Shown: one piece after another, positions 47,552-58,187 of the stretch
Layout of the letters: each line of letters starts with the position of its first letter
Position numbering within the stretch: position 1 is the first letter of the stretch
Assembly (NCBI RefSeq): GCF_000821185.2
Contig: NZ_CP050855.1
Location: forward strand, 2,294,001 to 2,358,000
Reading direction: 5' to 3'
DNA from: Serratia symbiotica
GTDB lineage: Bacteria > Pseudomonadota > Gammaproteobacteria > Enterobacterales > Enterobacteriaceae
Length of the DNA: 64,000 nucleotides
Translations under genes and position numbers: made by a program
Notes under the pieces: generated by a model
Databases searched by the model: none
The model's input: only the letters and a program-made list of their open reading frames with translations
Told to the model about the DNA's origin: nothing

Positions 47552-47633
47552 CCTTGAGCCGGTTCACCCAGCTCACAAGCTTTTACTTTTTTACTCTATT
47601 AATTTCAAATGATTGAAAAATGGATAAATACCC

Positions 47634-48083
47634 CTACTCCAACAGCCGACCCCATTGCTCGACCCACGGGCAGGAAACCACTTCCGGTTCTGGCTGTTCT
47701 GTTGCGTCGATTTCCAACATTTCACCTACGCGGGTCGCCCCATGTTCCTGTAACAGTGCGTCGAACGCGCGCCCGGCCCCGCAGAAATTATCGTAGCTGC
47801 TGTCGCCCAACGCAATCAGCCCGTAGCGCAGCTCCGGCTGATAGCCTAACTGGTCGCGGATAGTATGGAACAGCGGTGCAATGCTGTCCGGTAGATCGCC
47901 TTGCCCGGTAGTAGAGGTGATTACCAACACATAATACTGGCGGTATAGCTGCCAGGCATCCAACATGCCCTCTTCGAACACTTTGACCTCATGACCTTGC
48001 GCATTGAGGATATTTTCTGCCTCTTCCGCCACCAGCAGCGAATTGCCGTAGACAGTTCCCACGAAGATGCCAACCTGAGCCAT
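47634..48083 (-). CDS. yqcA: YqcA, flavodoxin
   Basis: 149 aa from ATG 48083, E. coli length (a GTG one codon earlier is also in frame). Short-chain flavodoxin with the FMN phosphate loop FVGTVYGNS at 7-15 and [16 protein letters not shown] near 57-72. It is an electron carrier; its physiological partner is not established. In E. coli truC lies between yqcC and yqcA. Here only 144 bp separate the two, and truC is gone. Confidence 0.93.
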   Translation of the reverse strand: MAQVGIFVGTVYGNSLLVAEEAENILNAQGHEVKVFEEGMLDAWQLYRQYYVLVITSTTGQGDLPDSIAPLFHTIRDQLGYQPELRYGLIALGDSSYDNFCGAGRAFDALLQEHGATRVGEMLEIDATEQPEPEVVSCPWVEQWGRLLE

Positions 48084-48227
48084 CACCCCTACTCCCTTCC
48101 TACTTTTAAAAATTGTCAGCTATCCTGACTGTTAGCCGCCCTAAACTCAACCCCAGCAAACTCAGGAAATACATCTACCCTGAATACATGGCCTCTGCCC
48201 GTTGACTAAAATCAGCCACCTGGCTAC

Positions 48228-48554
48228 TTATGGCTCTTTATTCAACATGTTGTCCAGGCTTTGCACCACCAACAGCAGCGGCAGGCAATTGGGTTCTCTG
48301 CCCTTCAACGCCAGTTCTAAATACGGTGTGACAGCGAATTGCGTGGGCAACGGCGCATAGGCTTCCAGCAAAGCATACATACGCGGCAGAAACACCCACT
48401 GTAGCCACTCTTCGGCCTGCATGCGGTCAACACAGAAAGGTTCGGTGCTGGCAAATGCCTCAGGCTCCGGAGGAGCGGCCTGCCATAAGGCCAAATCACG
48501 CATTGACTGTTCAATCGCCTGCAAATTGTCGCGAACCTGATTATGTATACTCAT
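48228..48554 (-). CDS. yqcC: YqcC family protein
   Basis: 108 aa (E. coli YqcC 109). It carries the family signature EPFCVDRMQAEEWLQWVFLP near 37-56 and PLPTQFAVTPYLELAL. Small, helical, soluble; function unknown. It normally precedes truC, which is missing. A possible promoter with TATAAG (-10) lies at 48618-48623, about 35 bp from a heptanucleotide repeat array. Confidence 0.85.
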   Translation of the reverse strand: MSIHNQVRDNLQAIEQSMRDLALWQAAPPEPEAFASTEPFCVDRMQAEEWLQWVFLPRMYALLEAYAPLPTQFAVTPYLELALKGREPNCLPLLLVVQSLDNMLNKEP

Positions 48555-48660
48555 CTGTATTCTCGATCTATTTTAATTATAGGACTCAGCCATAGGGCTA
48601 ACAGCAAAGCGTAGCATCTTATAGCCTAAATACGGCCTGGGCCAACGTCCACAGTGATAG

Positions 48661-48786
48661 GCATTTGGCATTTGGCATTTGGCATTTGGCATTTGGCATT
48701 TGGCATTTGGCATTTGGCATTTGGCATTTGGCATTTGGCATTTGGCATTTGGCATTTGGCATTTGGCATTTGGCATTTGGCATTTG
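48661..48786. repeat. Perfect 18-copy heptanucleotide tandem repeat (GCATTTG)
   Basis: Exactly 126 bp made of 18 uninterrupted copies of GCATTTG (CAAATGC on the other strand), with no base change. Neither strand contains stop codons within the array, so it produces artificial open frames of a seven-residue repeat. It sits about 107 bp upstream of the yqcC start codon and 169 bp from the left end of the IS. Perfect short tandem repeats of this length usually change copy number by slipped-strand replication. Confidence 0.97.
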
Positions 48787-48827
48787 ACTGCACAGATACG
48801 TAAAGTTTGAAGCGAGGCATAAAAGTT

Positions 48828-48860
48828 GGGGGCACCGCGTTACCAGTGCCCCCGGTTCGT
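48828..48860 (+). terminator. Orphan terminator-like hairpin
   Basis: GGGGGCAC (48828-48835) and GTGCCCCC (48846-48853) form a perfect 8-bp stem, followed shortly by TTTTA. No gene now reads into it. It may be the leftover terminator of a lost neighbour (syd or queF in E. coli). Confidence 0.55.
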
Positions 48861-49026
48861 TTTATAGCTATCCCGCTACACAGTGTGCTCCCTGCTCAAT
48901 CCCTGAAAACTTTTCCTGTGGCTCATCCTGGCCGAGTGATCCTTGCGTTTTCCTTGTAGTGGCACACTGAATTTGGCCACCTGAACAGAGGTGATATGCT
49001 CACCTCAGGACATTACAGGTGCTTCA

Positions 49027-50195
<1,169 letters not shown>

Positions 50196-50373
50196 CCACT
50201 ACAAGTGCGAAGCATTGCTCAACAACTGAGCTGACGAATAGTTTGTGTTGGTAAAAGTTTAGAGGCAGCGGTAAGGTTGAATGCAGGAGTACCAGAGCAT
50301 CACCCCTAACGAAATGCTATTCTGCTAGCGCATGGACTACTACTGCCCCGTACTGGGTGAAAAAGGAGTAACC

Positions 50374-51738
50374 TTGATTACACACATCAGCCCGCTTGGT
50401 TCTATGGATTTGTTGTCGCAGTTGGAAGTAAACATGCTGAAGCGTACCGCCAGCAGCAACCTGTACCGCTTGTTCCGCAACTGTTCGCTGGCCGTATTGA
50501 ATTCCGGTAGCCAGACTGACAACAGTAAACAGCTCCTGTCCCGCTATGAAACCTTTGATATCAATGTACTAAGCCGAGAACGTGGAGTAAAACTGGAACT
50601 GGTCAACCCGCCAGAAGAAGCCTTTGTCGATGGCCGTATTATCCGCTCACTACAGGCTAACCTATTCGCCGTGCTGCGCGACATCCTGTTCGTATACGGT
50701 CAAATCGCCAGCGTTGGGCATTCTCAGCACCTGAATCTGGAAAACCCGGCTCATATCACCAACTTGGTATTCTCCATTCTGCGCAATGCACACACGCTGC
50801 ATCTGGATGAAGATCCCAATATGGTGGTGTGTTGGGGCGGCCACTCGATCAACGAGAATGAATACCTCTACGCACGTAAGGTCGGCAGCCAACTGGGTTT
50901 GCGCGAGTTGAATATCTGTACCGGCTGCGGGCCGGGCGCTATGGAAGCACCGATGAAAGGTGCGGCGGTGGGGCATGCGCAACAGCGCTACCGTAACAGC
51001 CGCTTTATCGGCATAACCGAACCTTCGATCATTGCGGCCGAGCCACCTAACCCGTTGGTCAACGAACTGGTGATCATGCCAGATATCGAAAAACGCCTGG
51101 AAGCCTTCGTGCGTATCGCCCACGGCATCATCATCTTCCCAGGCGGTGTCGGCACGGCCGAAGAGCTACTATATCTGCTGGGGATACTGATAAACCCTGA
51201 GAACAACGAGCAGGTGTTGCCGCTAATCCTTACCGGGCCGAAAGAGAGCGCCGACTACTTCCGCGTGTTGGATGCATTCATCATGAACACCTTGGGAGAC
51301 GAAGCACGCCAGCACTACAGCATCATCATTGATGACCCGGTAGAAGTAGCGCGGCAAATGAAGGAAGCCATGCCATTGGTGAAGGAAAACCGCCGCAACA
51401 CTGGCGATGCTTACAGCTTTAACTGGTCGATCCGCATTGCACCGGATTTGCAGTTACCCTTCGAGCCGACCCATGAAAACATGGCGCACCTTAACCTGTC
51501 TCAGAACCAACCCGTTGAACAGTTGACCGCCGCGCTGCGCCGCGCATTCTCTGGCATCGTAGCTGGCAACGTAAAGGAAAAGGGCATCCAGGCCATTGAA
51601 CAGTTTGGGCCTTACAAACTGCACGGCGAACCACAGGTGATGAAATACATGGACAGCCTGTTGCAAAGTTTTATCACCCAGCAGCGCATGAAACTACCGG
51701 ACAGTGCCTATGTGCCCTGCTATGAAATCATGGCCTGA
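50374..51738 (+). CDS. ppnN: Pyrimidine/purine nucleotide 5'-monophosphate nucleosidase PpnN
   Basis: 454 aa from a TTG start at 50374, exactly the E. coli PpnN (YgdH) length; AAGGAG lies just upstream. It cleaves nucleoside monophosphates to base and ribose 5-phosphate and is stimulated by (p)ppGpp in E. coli. The LOG-like Rossmann domain shows [30 protein letters not shown] and the catalytic [16 protein letters not shown] near 252-267. The IS ends only 170 bp upstream, so its native promoter region may be altered. Confidence 0.95.
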   Translation: MITHISPLGSMDLLSQLEVNMLKRTASSNLYRLFRNCSLAVLNSGSQTDNSKQLLSRYETFDINVLSRERGVKLELVNPPEEAFVDGRIIRSLQANLFAVLRDILFVYGQIASVGHSQHLNLENPAHITNLVFSILRNAHTLHLDEDPNMVVCWGGHSINENEYLYARKVGSQLGLRELNICTGCGPGAMEAPMKGAAVGHAQQRYRNSRFIGITEPSIIAAEPPNPLVNELVIMPDIEKRLEAFVRIAHGIIIFPGGVGTAEELLYLLGILINPENNEQVLPLILTGPKESADYFRVLDAFIMNTLGDEARQHYSIIIDDPVEVARQMKEAMPLVKENRRNTGDAYSFNWSIRIAPDLQLPFEPTHENMAHLNLSQNQPVEQLTAALRRAFSGIVAGNVKEKGIQAIEQFGPYKLHGEPQVMKYMDSLLQSFITQQRMKLPDSAYVPCYEIMA

Positions 51739-51884
51739 CCCGCGATTTTTTGACTTTGTTACCTTTGCCACGCTATGCATTGCAAATTGCAGTTAAAAAA
51801 CCTGTGTAGAGCTAACACCAAAGGCATCAAGCTCCTGGAAATGGGGCGAATAAGACAACGCTATAGCCTGAAAGACGATGAGAC

Positions 51885-52643
51885 ATGCTTATACACCTAT
51901 TGATTGTTGACGCTCTTAACCTGATTCGCCGCATTCACGCCGTACAGGGTTCCCCCTGTATCCACGCCTGCCGATTCGCTCTGCAACAGCTTATTGAGCA
52001 CAGCCAGCCAACGCACGCGGTAGCCGTGTTCGATGAAGACGACCGCAGTACAAGCTGGCGGCACCAAATCCTACCCAATTACAAGGCCGGGCGCTCACCG
52101 ATGCCGGAAAACCTGCGACAGGAAATGCCGCAACTGCAACAGGCGTTCGCCAAGCTAGGCGTTGCCAGTTGGCATTCTCCAGGCAACGAAGCGGACGATT
52201 TAGCGGCTACACTGACGGCAAAAATCGCCAGTGGCGGCCATCAGGTCACGATTATCTCCACCGATAAAGGCTATTGCCAGTTGCTGGCTCCGAGCGTGCA
52301 GATCCGTGATTATTTTCAGAAGCGATGGCTGGACATGCCGTTTGTGCAACAAGAATTTGGTGTGACGCCGCAGCAACTACCGGACTATTGGGGGTTGGCG
52401 GGGATCAGCAGCAGCAAGATCCCCGGCGTGGCTGGCATTGGACCGAAAACAGCGGTGTCGCTGTTGCAGCAGATGGGAAGTCTGGACGAATTGTATCGAC
52501 AGTTACAGCAGGTGCCGGAGAAATGGCGCAGCAAGCTCCAGCAACACCGCGAACTGGCTTATATCAGCAAACGAGTAGCAACATTGAGCACCGACCTGAC
52601 ACTAGACGGTAACTTGCAGCAACTACGTTTGCCGATACATTGA
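51885..52643 (+). CDS. xni: Xni (ExoIX), FEN-family flap endonuclease
   Basis: 252 aa (E. coli 251). It lacks the polymerase domain and resembles the 5'-nuclease domain of DNA polymerase I. Conserved acidic metal ligands lie in [11 protein letters not shown] (near 5-15) and [11 protein letters not shown] (near 102-112). The helix-hairpin-helix reads [20 protein letters not shown] near 166-185. In E. coli sdaC and sdaB lie upstream; here only 146 bp separate it from ppnN. Confidence 0.94.
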   Translation: MLIHLLIVDALNLIRRIHAVQGSPCIHACRFALQQLIEHSQPTHAVAVFDEDDRSTSWRHQILPNYKAGRSPMPENLRQEMPQLQQAFAKLGVASWHSPGNEADDLAATLTAKIASGGHQVTIISTDKGYCQLLAPSVQIRDYFQKRWLDMPFVQQEFGVTPQQLPDYWGLAGISSSKIPGVAGIGPKTAVSLLQQMGSLDELYRQLQQVPEKWRSKLQQHRELAYISKRVATLSTDLTLDGNLQQLRLPIH

Positions 52644-52659
52644 GGGCGTTACCCCATAA

Positions 52660-53763
52660 TCAATCGCGCTCGTCGCGGCGGCCGGGAACAACCGACCATA
52701 TGCGGCGCACATGCACAGTGATCTCTTCACGATCGTGGTAAAGCTGCTTGGCATACACCTGTGCGTTGATGCCCTCCGCCGCCAATGTTTCACGCAGATT
52801 TTGCATATTCTGCGACACGGCTTCGTAACGTTTTTTCATCGGCAATTTTAGGTTGAAAATCACCTCACGGCACCAACCCTTCACCAGCCATTGGATCATC
52901 AAATTGGTCACCTTGGCTGGCTTCTCCACCATATCGCATACCAGCCAATAAATTTTGCTGCTGGTCGGTTCGAATTTAAAACCGTCAACGCGGTGATGAG
53001 TGACCTGACCCGTTTCCATCAGGCTTGCTGCCATCGGGCCGTTATCCACCGAATGCACCAGCATGCTGCGCTTCACCAACTGATAGCTCCAGCCACCTGG
53101 GCTAGCACCCAGATCAACCGCATGCATGCCGCTGGCCAGACGTTCTTCCCACTCATCGGCGGGAATGAAGACGTGGAACGCCTCTTCCAACTTCAGCGTA
53201 GAGCGGCTTGGTGCATCGGCTGGGAAGCGCAGGCGCGGAATGCCCATATAAAAAGGCGAGTTATTGTGACTGAAAGAGTAGCCGACATAGCAGCAACCTG
53301 GGGCGATAAAAAACACATGCACCACCGGACGCGTCGCGTTTTCACGCGCCATCAGCACTTTCTGCTCACGCATGGCGATGCGCAGCGGCACCGTCAACTT
53401 GCGGCAGAACTTCATCAGTTCTTTACTTTCGTTAGTGTCAGGCACTTCTACCCGTAGTTCACCACCGCGATCGATCACGCCGATCAGCATGCCAACAATC
53501 GGCGACACCCGATCTTCCGGCGGCAAATCACGTAGCAGTTCTCCCACCACCACCATTTGGCGGGCGAAAATCAGCTCGCGTAACGGGATTTCCCGCGCCA
53601 AACGATCGGCATCATCCGGCTGATAGCATTCGAACAACACATAGCCACTGTTCTCTTTTAGCCGGGCGAAGCCGAAAATCTCTAACCGAGCCGCCTTATT
53701 GGTCATTTCAGCGGCACACTCTTTCTCGAAGCCGGGGCGGCAATACAACACGATCTTATTCAT
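52660..53763 (-). CDS. rlmM: 23S rRNA 2'-O-ribose methyltransferase RlmM
   Basis: 367 aa (E. coli 366). It methylates C2498 of 23S rRNA. The N-terminal THUMP-like region (about 1-180) recognises RNA. The C-terminal Rossmann-fold methyltransferase has the SAM-binding motif [18 protein letters not shown] near 215-232. Its start overlaps the end of ygdD by 8 bases, giving translational coupling. Confidence 0.95.
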   Translation of the reverse strand: MNKIVLYCRPGFEKECAAEMTNKAARLEIFGFARLKENSGYVLFECYQPDDADRLAREIPLRELIFARQMVVVGELLRDLPPEDRVSPIVGMLIGVIDRGGELRVEVPDTNESKELMKFCRKLTVPLRIAMREQKVLMARENATRPVVHVFFIAPGCCYVGYSFSHNNSPFYMGIPRLRFPADAPSRSTLKLEEAFHVFIPADEWEERLASGMHAVDLGASPGGWSYQLVKRSMLVHSVDNGPMAASLMETGQVTHHRVDGFKFEPTSSKIYWLVCDMVEKPAKVTNLMIQWLVKGWCREVIFNLKLPMKKRYEAVSQNMQNLRETLAAEGINAQVYAKQLYHDREEITVHVRRIWSVVPGRRDERD

Positions 53764-54151
53764 GGCATCCAGCCTCTGTTCTCAGGCGCAAAGCGCCAAC
53801 CAACATCAATACCCAGCCAATCAAGAAGCACACGCCGCCAACCGGCGTGATGTAGACACAAATCTTTAGGTGTAACAGCGCCAAACAGTACAGGCTGCCG
53901 CTGAACAAAACAGTGCCGAGCGCCAACAACGCCCCACACCAGTAAAACCACAGGCTCACACGGGATTGCATCACTACCGCCAACGCCAGAATGGTCAGCG
54001 TGTGGAAGCCCTGATATTCCAGAGCTGTGCGAACCCAAGCCATTTCATTAGGGCCGATCGTACCACCCAATACATGTGCGCCGAGAGCGCCCAGCGCGAC
54101 AAACACCAAGCCGCTGATAGCGGCAAAAACCAGCATGGAACGACTGCTCAT
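53756..54151 (-). CDS. ygdD: YgdD, DUF423 inner-membrane protein
   Basis: 131 aa from ATG 54151, E. coli length; an ATG two codons earlier (54157) sits too close to the AGGG ribosome site. Four hydrophobic segments (about 5-25, 45-63, 68-90, 98-120). Family signature [13 protein letters not shown] near 16-28 and [14 protein letters not shown]. Function unknown. The sequence between it and csdA is a decayed gcvA followed by non-coding DNA. Confidence 0.9.
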   Translation of the reverse strand: MSSRSMLVFAAISGLVFVALGALGAHVLGGTIGPNEMAWVRTALEYQGFHTLTILALAVVMQSRVSLWFYWCGALLALGTVLFSGSLYCLALLHLKICVYITPVGGVCFLIGWVLMLVGALRLRTEAGCHE

Positions 54152-54207
54152 CGTCATTTACCCTATAAAGAAAATCGGACGGCTGTATGTAGCACTAACC
54201 GACCTTG

Positions 54208-55112
54208 TTATTCGTAGCAAAAGTGGAATTTCTCCTGCTCACTGGCTGCCATCGCCAAGATCCATCGACGAAAGGCGGCTATTTTACCCAGTTCTGCCTG
54301 GCTGTCATGACAGACCAGATAAAAAGCATTTTTACTGACCAACACATCATTGAATGGACACACCAAACGCCCAGCCTCAATCTCGATTTGCGCCATCACG
54401 TTATTCACTAGCGCCACCCCCTACCCATGCACCGCATCCTGTATCACCATGGCACTATGACTGAAGATCGGCCCCTGCTGCATATTGATGTGCTGCAACT
54501 CCAACTGGCGGGTATAGACCAACCAGTCGCAGCGTGAAGTACCGTGTAGCAAGGTATGATAAACCAAATTGCCTGCCTCTTTTAGCGGATGGTCGCCACT
54601 CAGCAGACTCGGTGAACATACCAACAGCAGATATTCCGCATACAGACATTCAGCACGTAGCCCCGGCCAGTTACTACGGCCTTAGAAAATCGCCACATCG
54701 ACAGCATCTGCCAGCTTGTCTGCTTCACTATCCACCGCCTGAATGCGCACATCGATGCCCGGGTAAGCAGAGTTAAAGCAGAAAAGACGCGGTACCAACC
54801 ACTGAATAGCAAAACTGGGAGGCAGGCTGACGGCCAGTGTCCCTCGCCTGCAACTTGCGTATAGCTTCATTGATCGAAGAGAAGGCTTCCTTGATGTCAA
54901 GGTATTAGCTCTGCCCTTCCTCCGTCAGCAGCAACAAGCGGTTACGCCGCCGGAACAGCTTCAGGCCAAGAAAATCCTCCAGCGACTTTATCTGGTGGCT
55001 CCCTGCGGCTTAAGTCACAAACAGCGCTTCTGGCATCTTGGTAAAACTCAGATGGCGAGCAGCCGCATTGAACACACGCAACGCATTAAGGGAGGGGTAA
55101 ACGCTTTGGCAT
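54208..55112 (-). pseudogene. gcvA: gcvA, LysR-type regulator of glycine cleavage, multiply broken
   Basis: The remnant covers the full gene. The start reads MPKRLPLP then shifts frame to SLNALRVFNAAARHLSFTKM, with a stop (TAA) after ALFVT. SHQIKSLEDFLGLKLFRRR continues, then further stops and shifts. PPSFAIQWLVPRLFCFNSAY and DVRIQAVDSEADKL belong to the effector domain, and QLELQHINMQQGPIFSHSAM is readable at 54421-54624. The C-terminal NNVMAQIEIEAGRLVCPFND to KFHFCYE ends at the TAA at 54208. At least four inactivating lesions are visible, so it is long dead. GcvA normally activates gcvTHP and gcvB. Confidence 0.93.
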
Positions 55113-55669
55113 TAAATTAATTAGATACTTTCATGTAACAATGAGTTGAATAATGCGGTGTCGTAAATCGGTAAGCCCTGTGTAGGATGCCATGGGTTGA
55201 ACCTAACAAACCACTACCATTATTTTTTATTCGATTCATTATACTTTTCCGTTGAGGATACGCTAGCAAATACCTACAGTGATGGTACTACCTAAGCTGG
55301 AACAAAAAGAGATTCGATGTTGAGGACATCAATGAACTTTTGGCTTGTGGTTATGATGTTGTGTTTGCCTCATGTCCGGTAATCTGGTCAGGGTAGCTCA
55401 TTTACTGTTTTTCATTTCCTGTATATTTATTCTGTCCTTCCGCAGTGATTTTATGCAGAATCGCTTGATTTTCTGGGCTTTTTTTCTGAAATTTACGGGT
55501 CACTTTTATCCCTTTTCTTTCGGCTCAATAGGGTTGATCCGTTGCTCAACGTCATGGAGGGATCGCTGCCCCATGCCAGTGTGGTGTTCGCCTTTGGTTT
55601 TGATAACTTGTTTCCACTGGCAAAATAGGACAGGATCAGGCACTGACTCAAACCAATGATAATCAGGGT
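55113..55669. other. Gene-poor, possibly degraded segment before csdA
   Basis: 557 bp with no credible intact gene. E. coli has ygdI here; I see no trace of it. A stretch at 55290-55385 reads FDVEDINELLACGYDVVFAS, which loosely resembles the N-terminal part of IS6-type transposases, but the match is short and could be chance. The longest open stretch (55372-55659, 95 codons) is hydrophobic at its start, has no ribosome site and matches nothing known to me. Confidence 0.5.
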
Positions 55670-56875
55670 ATGACACCTTTTAACCCCAGCATATTTCGTC
55701 AGCAGTTTCCCGCCCTCACGCAGGGCGGAATTTATCTGGACAGCGCCGCCACCGCGTTAAAACCGCTGGCGGTGATCGAAGCCACGAAGCAATGTTACTG
55801 TGACGATACCGCCACCGTGCACCGCAGCCAGCACCGTGCAGCACAAGATCTGACCGCTCGTTTTGAGCAGGCACGTAGCCTGGTGGCAGCGTTGATCAAC
55901 GCACCTTCTGCCGACGATATCATCTGGACACGCGGCACCACCGAGGCGATCAACCTGGTAGCACAAAGCTACGCCCGGCCGCGCTTGCTACCGGGTGACG
56001 AAATTTTGGTGAGTGAAGCTGAGCACCACGCCAACCTGATCCCCTGGCTGATGGTGGCGGAACAAACGGGTGCTCAGGTTGTCAAGCTACCGATCGGTAC
56101 CAATCGTCTGCCCGAGCTGGCGCGCCTGCCCTCCTTGCTTAACGACAAAACCCGCCTGTTGGCACTGGGGCAAATGTCCAACGTCACCGGTGGCTGCCCG
56201 GATCTGGCGCAAGCCATCACTCTGGCGCATAGTGCAGGCGCGCGAGTGATGATCGACGGTGCCCAAGGCATCGTGCATTGCCCAGCCGACGTTCAGCAGC
56301 TTGATATCGATTTCTACGCCTTCTCAGGCCACAAACTATATGGCCCGACTGGCATCGGCGCACTGTATGGTAAAAGCGAACTGCTGGCGCAGATGCCGCC
56401 TTGGCAAGGTGGCGGCAAAATGCTGACCCAGGCATCCTTTGGCGGCTTCACGCCTCAAAAACCGCCGCATTGCTTTGAAGCGGGTACACCGAATATTGCC
56501 GGCGTACTGGGGCTGGCCGCCGCGCTGAACTGGCTGGACGATCAGGATTGGTCGGCGGCGGAACGCTACAGCCGCGCTTTGGCTGACCAAGCTGAGCAAC
56601 GGCTGGCGCAATTGCCGGGCTTTCGCAGTTTCCGCTGTTCTGGCTCCAGCCTGCTGGCGTTTGATATTGCGGGCATCCATCACAGCGACATTGTTACGCT
56701 GTTGGCTGCACATGGCATCGCACTGCGCAACGGCCAACACTGCGCCCAGCCGATGATGGCGGCGTTAGGCGTCAGCGGCACTTTGCGCGCTTCCTTTGCG
56801 CCCTATAATTCTCCGCAGGATGTCGATGCACTGGTGTCCGCATTGATCAACACTATCGACCTGTTGGCCAACTAA
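55670..56875 (+). CDS. csdA: Cysteine desulfurase CsdA
   Basis: 401 aa, E. coli length. A PLP enzyme that takes sulfur from cysteine and passes it to CsdE and TcdA. The PLP lysine is in FSGHKLYGPTGIGALYGK (K222). Catalytic Cys 358 lies in RNGQHCAQPMM. It uses the SufS-like class II fold. It is followed immediately by its partner csdE (1 to 19 bases, depending on the csdE start). Confidence 0.96.
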   Translation: MTPFNPSIFRQQFPALTQGGIYLDSAATALKPLAVIEATKQCYCDDTATVHRSQHRAAQDLTARFEQARSLVAALINAPSADDIIWTRGTTEAINLVAQSYARPRLLPGDEILVSEAEHHANLIPWLMVAEQTGAQVVKLPIGTNRLPELARLPSLLNDKTRLLALGQMSNVTGGCPDLAQAITLAHSAGARVMIDGAQGIVHCPADVQQLDIDFYAFSGHKLYGPTGIGALYGKSELLAQMPPWQGGGKMLTQASFGGFTPQKPPHCFEAGTPNIAGVLGLAAALNWLDDQDWSAAERYSRALADQAEQRLAQLPGFRSFRCSGSSLLAFDIAGIHHSDIVTLLAAHGIALRNGQHCAQPMMAALGVSGTLRASFAPYNSPQDVDALVSALINTIDLLAN

Positions 56876-56894
56876 ATTGACCACCAGAGACGCT

Positions 56895-57329
56895 ATGCTC
56901 GCTCCCCATCCCTTTGGTCGTGAGATTACTACCACAGCGTTGATCGAGACCTTCAGCACGCTAAACCAATGGGAGGACCGCTATCGCCAGTTGATCATGC
57001 TGGCGAAACGGCTACCGCCACTGCCGGAAGCGCTACGGAAAACGGAAATGGCGTTGAGCGGATGTGAGAACCGGGTCTGGCTGGGACATCAGCGGTTGTC
57101 CGATGGCACGCTGCATTTTTATGGTGACAGCGAAGGCCGCATCGTGCGCGGTCTGCTGGCAGTATTGCTAACCGCCGTTGAGGGCAAAACGCCGCAACAA
57201 CTCGCCGTACTGGAACCACTGGCGTTGTTTGATCACCTGGCTTTATGCCATCAGCTTAGCGCCACCCGCGCCAGCGGGTTAGCGGCGTTGGCTGCTGGGG
57301 TGCAGGCGATCGCTGCCCGCTACCTCTGA
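56895..57329 (+). CDS. csdE: Sulfur acceptor protein CsdE
   Basis: 144 aa from ATG 56895 (E. coli 147); a TTG at 56877, one base after csdA, would give 150 aa and cannot be excluded. It accepts persulfide from CsdA on the Cys in LSGCENRVWLGH (Cys 57 by the ATG numbering) and stimulates CsdA. The SufE fold shows NQWEDRYRQLIMLAKRLP near 24-41 and DSEGRIVRGLLAVLL. It converges on tcdA with a 10-base overlap. Confidence 0.93.
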   Translation: MLAPHPFGREITTTALIETFSTLNQWEDRYRQLIMLAKRLPPLPEALRKTEMALSGCENRVWLGHQRLSDGTLHFYGDSEGRIVRGLLAVLLTAVEGKTPQQLAVLEPLALFDHLALCHQLSATRASGLAALAAGVQAIAARYL

Positions 57330-58126
57330 CGCGCCACTTTTGCCAGCATTTTTTTCAGCACGTGGGACACAGCCACAAAACCAAAAGTGGCGGTAACCAT
57401 AGTCGCAGCGCCAAACCCCGCGCTGCAATCCATTCTTTTTGGCCCATCGGCTGTGCTACGCGATGCGCATACCGAACCGTCTGGCTGTGGGTAGACCAAG
57501 GGTTCGCTGGAGAATACGCAGTCGATACCCAACTTACCCTTGCCATTTTTCACCACGTTGAAATCATGCTTCAGCCGCGCGCGCAGCTTGGCTGCTAGCG
57601 GGTCTTGGATGGTTTTCGCCAGATCGGCCACTTCTATCTTGGTCGGGTCAATTTGCCCGCCGGCACCACCAGTGGTCACTACCGGGATCGAGTAGCGACG
57701 GCAATAAGACAGCAGCGCTGCCTTGGGACGCACGCTATCGATGGCATCGATCACATAGCTGAAATTGTGATCCAATAACTCAGCGACATTGTCTGGGGTA
57801 ATAAAATCGTCGATACAGGTTACCTGGCATTCTGGGTTGATTGCCAGAATACGCTCCGCCATCACTTCAGTTTTCGACTGGCCGACATGCTGACGCAATG
57901 CATGGATCTGACGGTTGGTATTGGTGACACAGACATCATCCATGTCGATCAAGGTAATAGCACCGATGCCAGTGCGCGCCAGCGCCTCAGCCACCCAGGA
58001 ACCCACGCCACCAATGCCAATCACGCAGATGTGTGCCTGCGCAAACAACGCCAACGCCGAATGGCCATACAGCCGTGCCGTGCCGCCAAAACGTTGTAAA
58101 TAGGCTGCTGAATACGTTGTACTCAT
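57320..58126 (-). CDS. tcdA: tRNA threonylcarbamoyladenosine dehydratase TcdA (CsdL)
   Basis: 268 aa, E. coli length. An E1-like enzyme that converts t6A37 to its cyclic form in tRNAs decoding ANN codons, with the CsdA-CsdE sulfur relay supporting it. The ATP-binding GIGGVGSWVAEAL is at 37-49, followed by the DMDDV acidic motif. A C-terminal hydrophobic helix is present. trmO in the same window modifies the same nucleotide differently, so two t6A-dependent enzymes are retained. Confidence 0.95.
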   Translation of the reverse strand: MSTTYSAAYLQRFGGTARLYGHSALALFAQAHICVIGIGGVGSWVAEALARTGIGAITLIDMDDVCVTNTNRQIHALRQHVGQSKTEVMAERILAINPECQVTCIDDFITPDNVAELLDHNFSYVIDAIDSVRPKAALLSYCRRYSIPVVTTGGAGGQIDPTKIEVADLAKTIQDPLAAKLRARLKHDFNVVKNGKGKLGIDCVFSSEPLVYPQPDGSVCASRSTADGPKRMDCSAGFGAATMVTATFGFVAVSHVLKKMLAKVARQR

Positions 58127-58187
58127 AACGATTTAATTACCTTTATAGTGCAAGCGGACAGTCCGCCCCTTGTCGTTCAATACGCGC

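Noticed and set aside
48661..48786. CRISPR-like array
   Set aside because: The units are only 7 bp and contiguous, with no spacers.
48573..48835. Minus-strand open frames encoding tandem MPNAKCQ heptapeptides
   Set aside because: They arise because the 7-bp repeat has no stop in any frame; each frame is a cyclic shift of the same peptide, with no ribosome site or flanking coding signal.
54421..54900. Two short minus-strand open frames as separate small genes
   Set aside because: Both are in-order fragments of gcvA and belong to the pseudogene.
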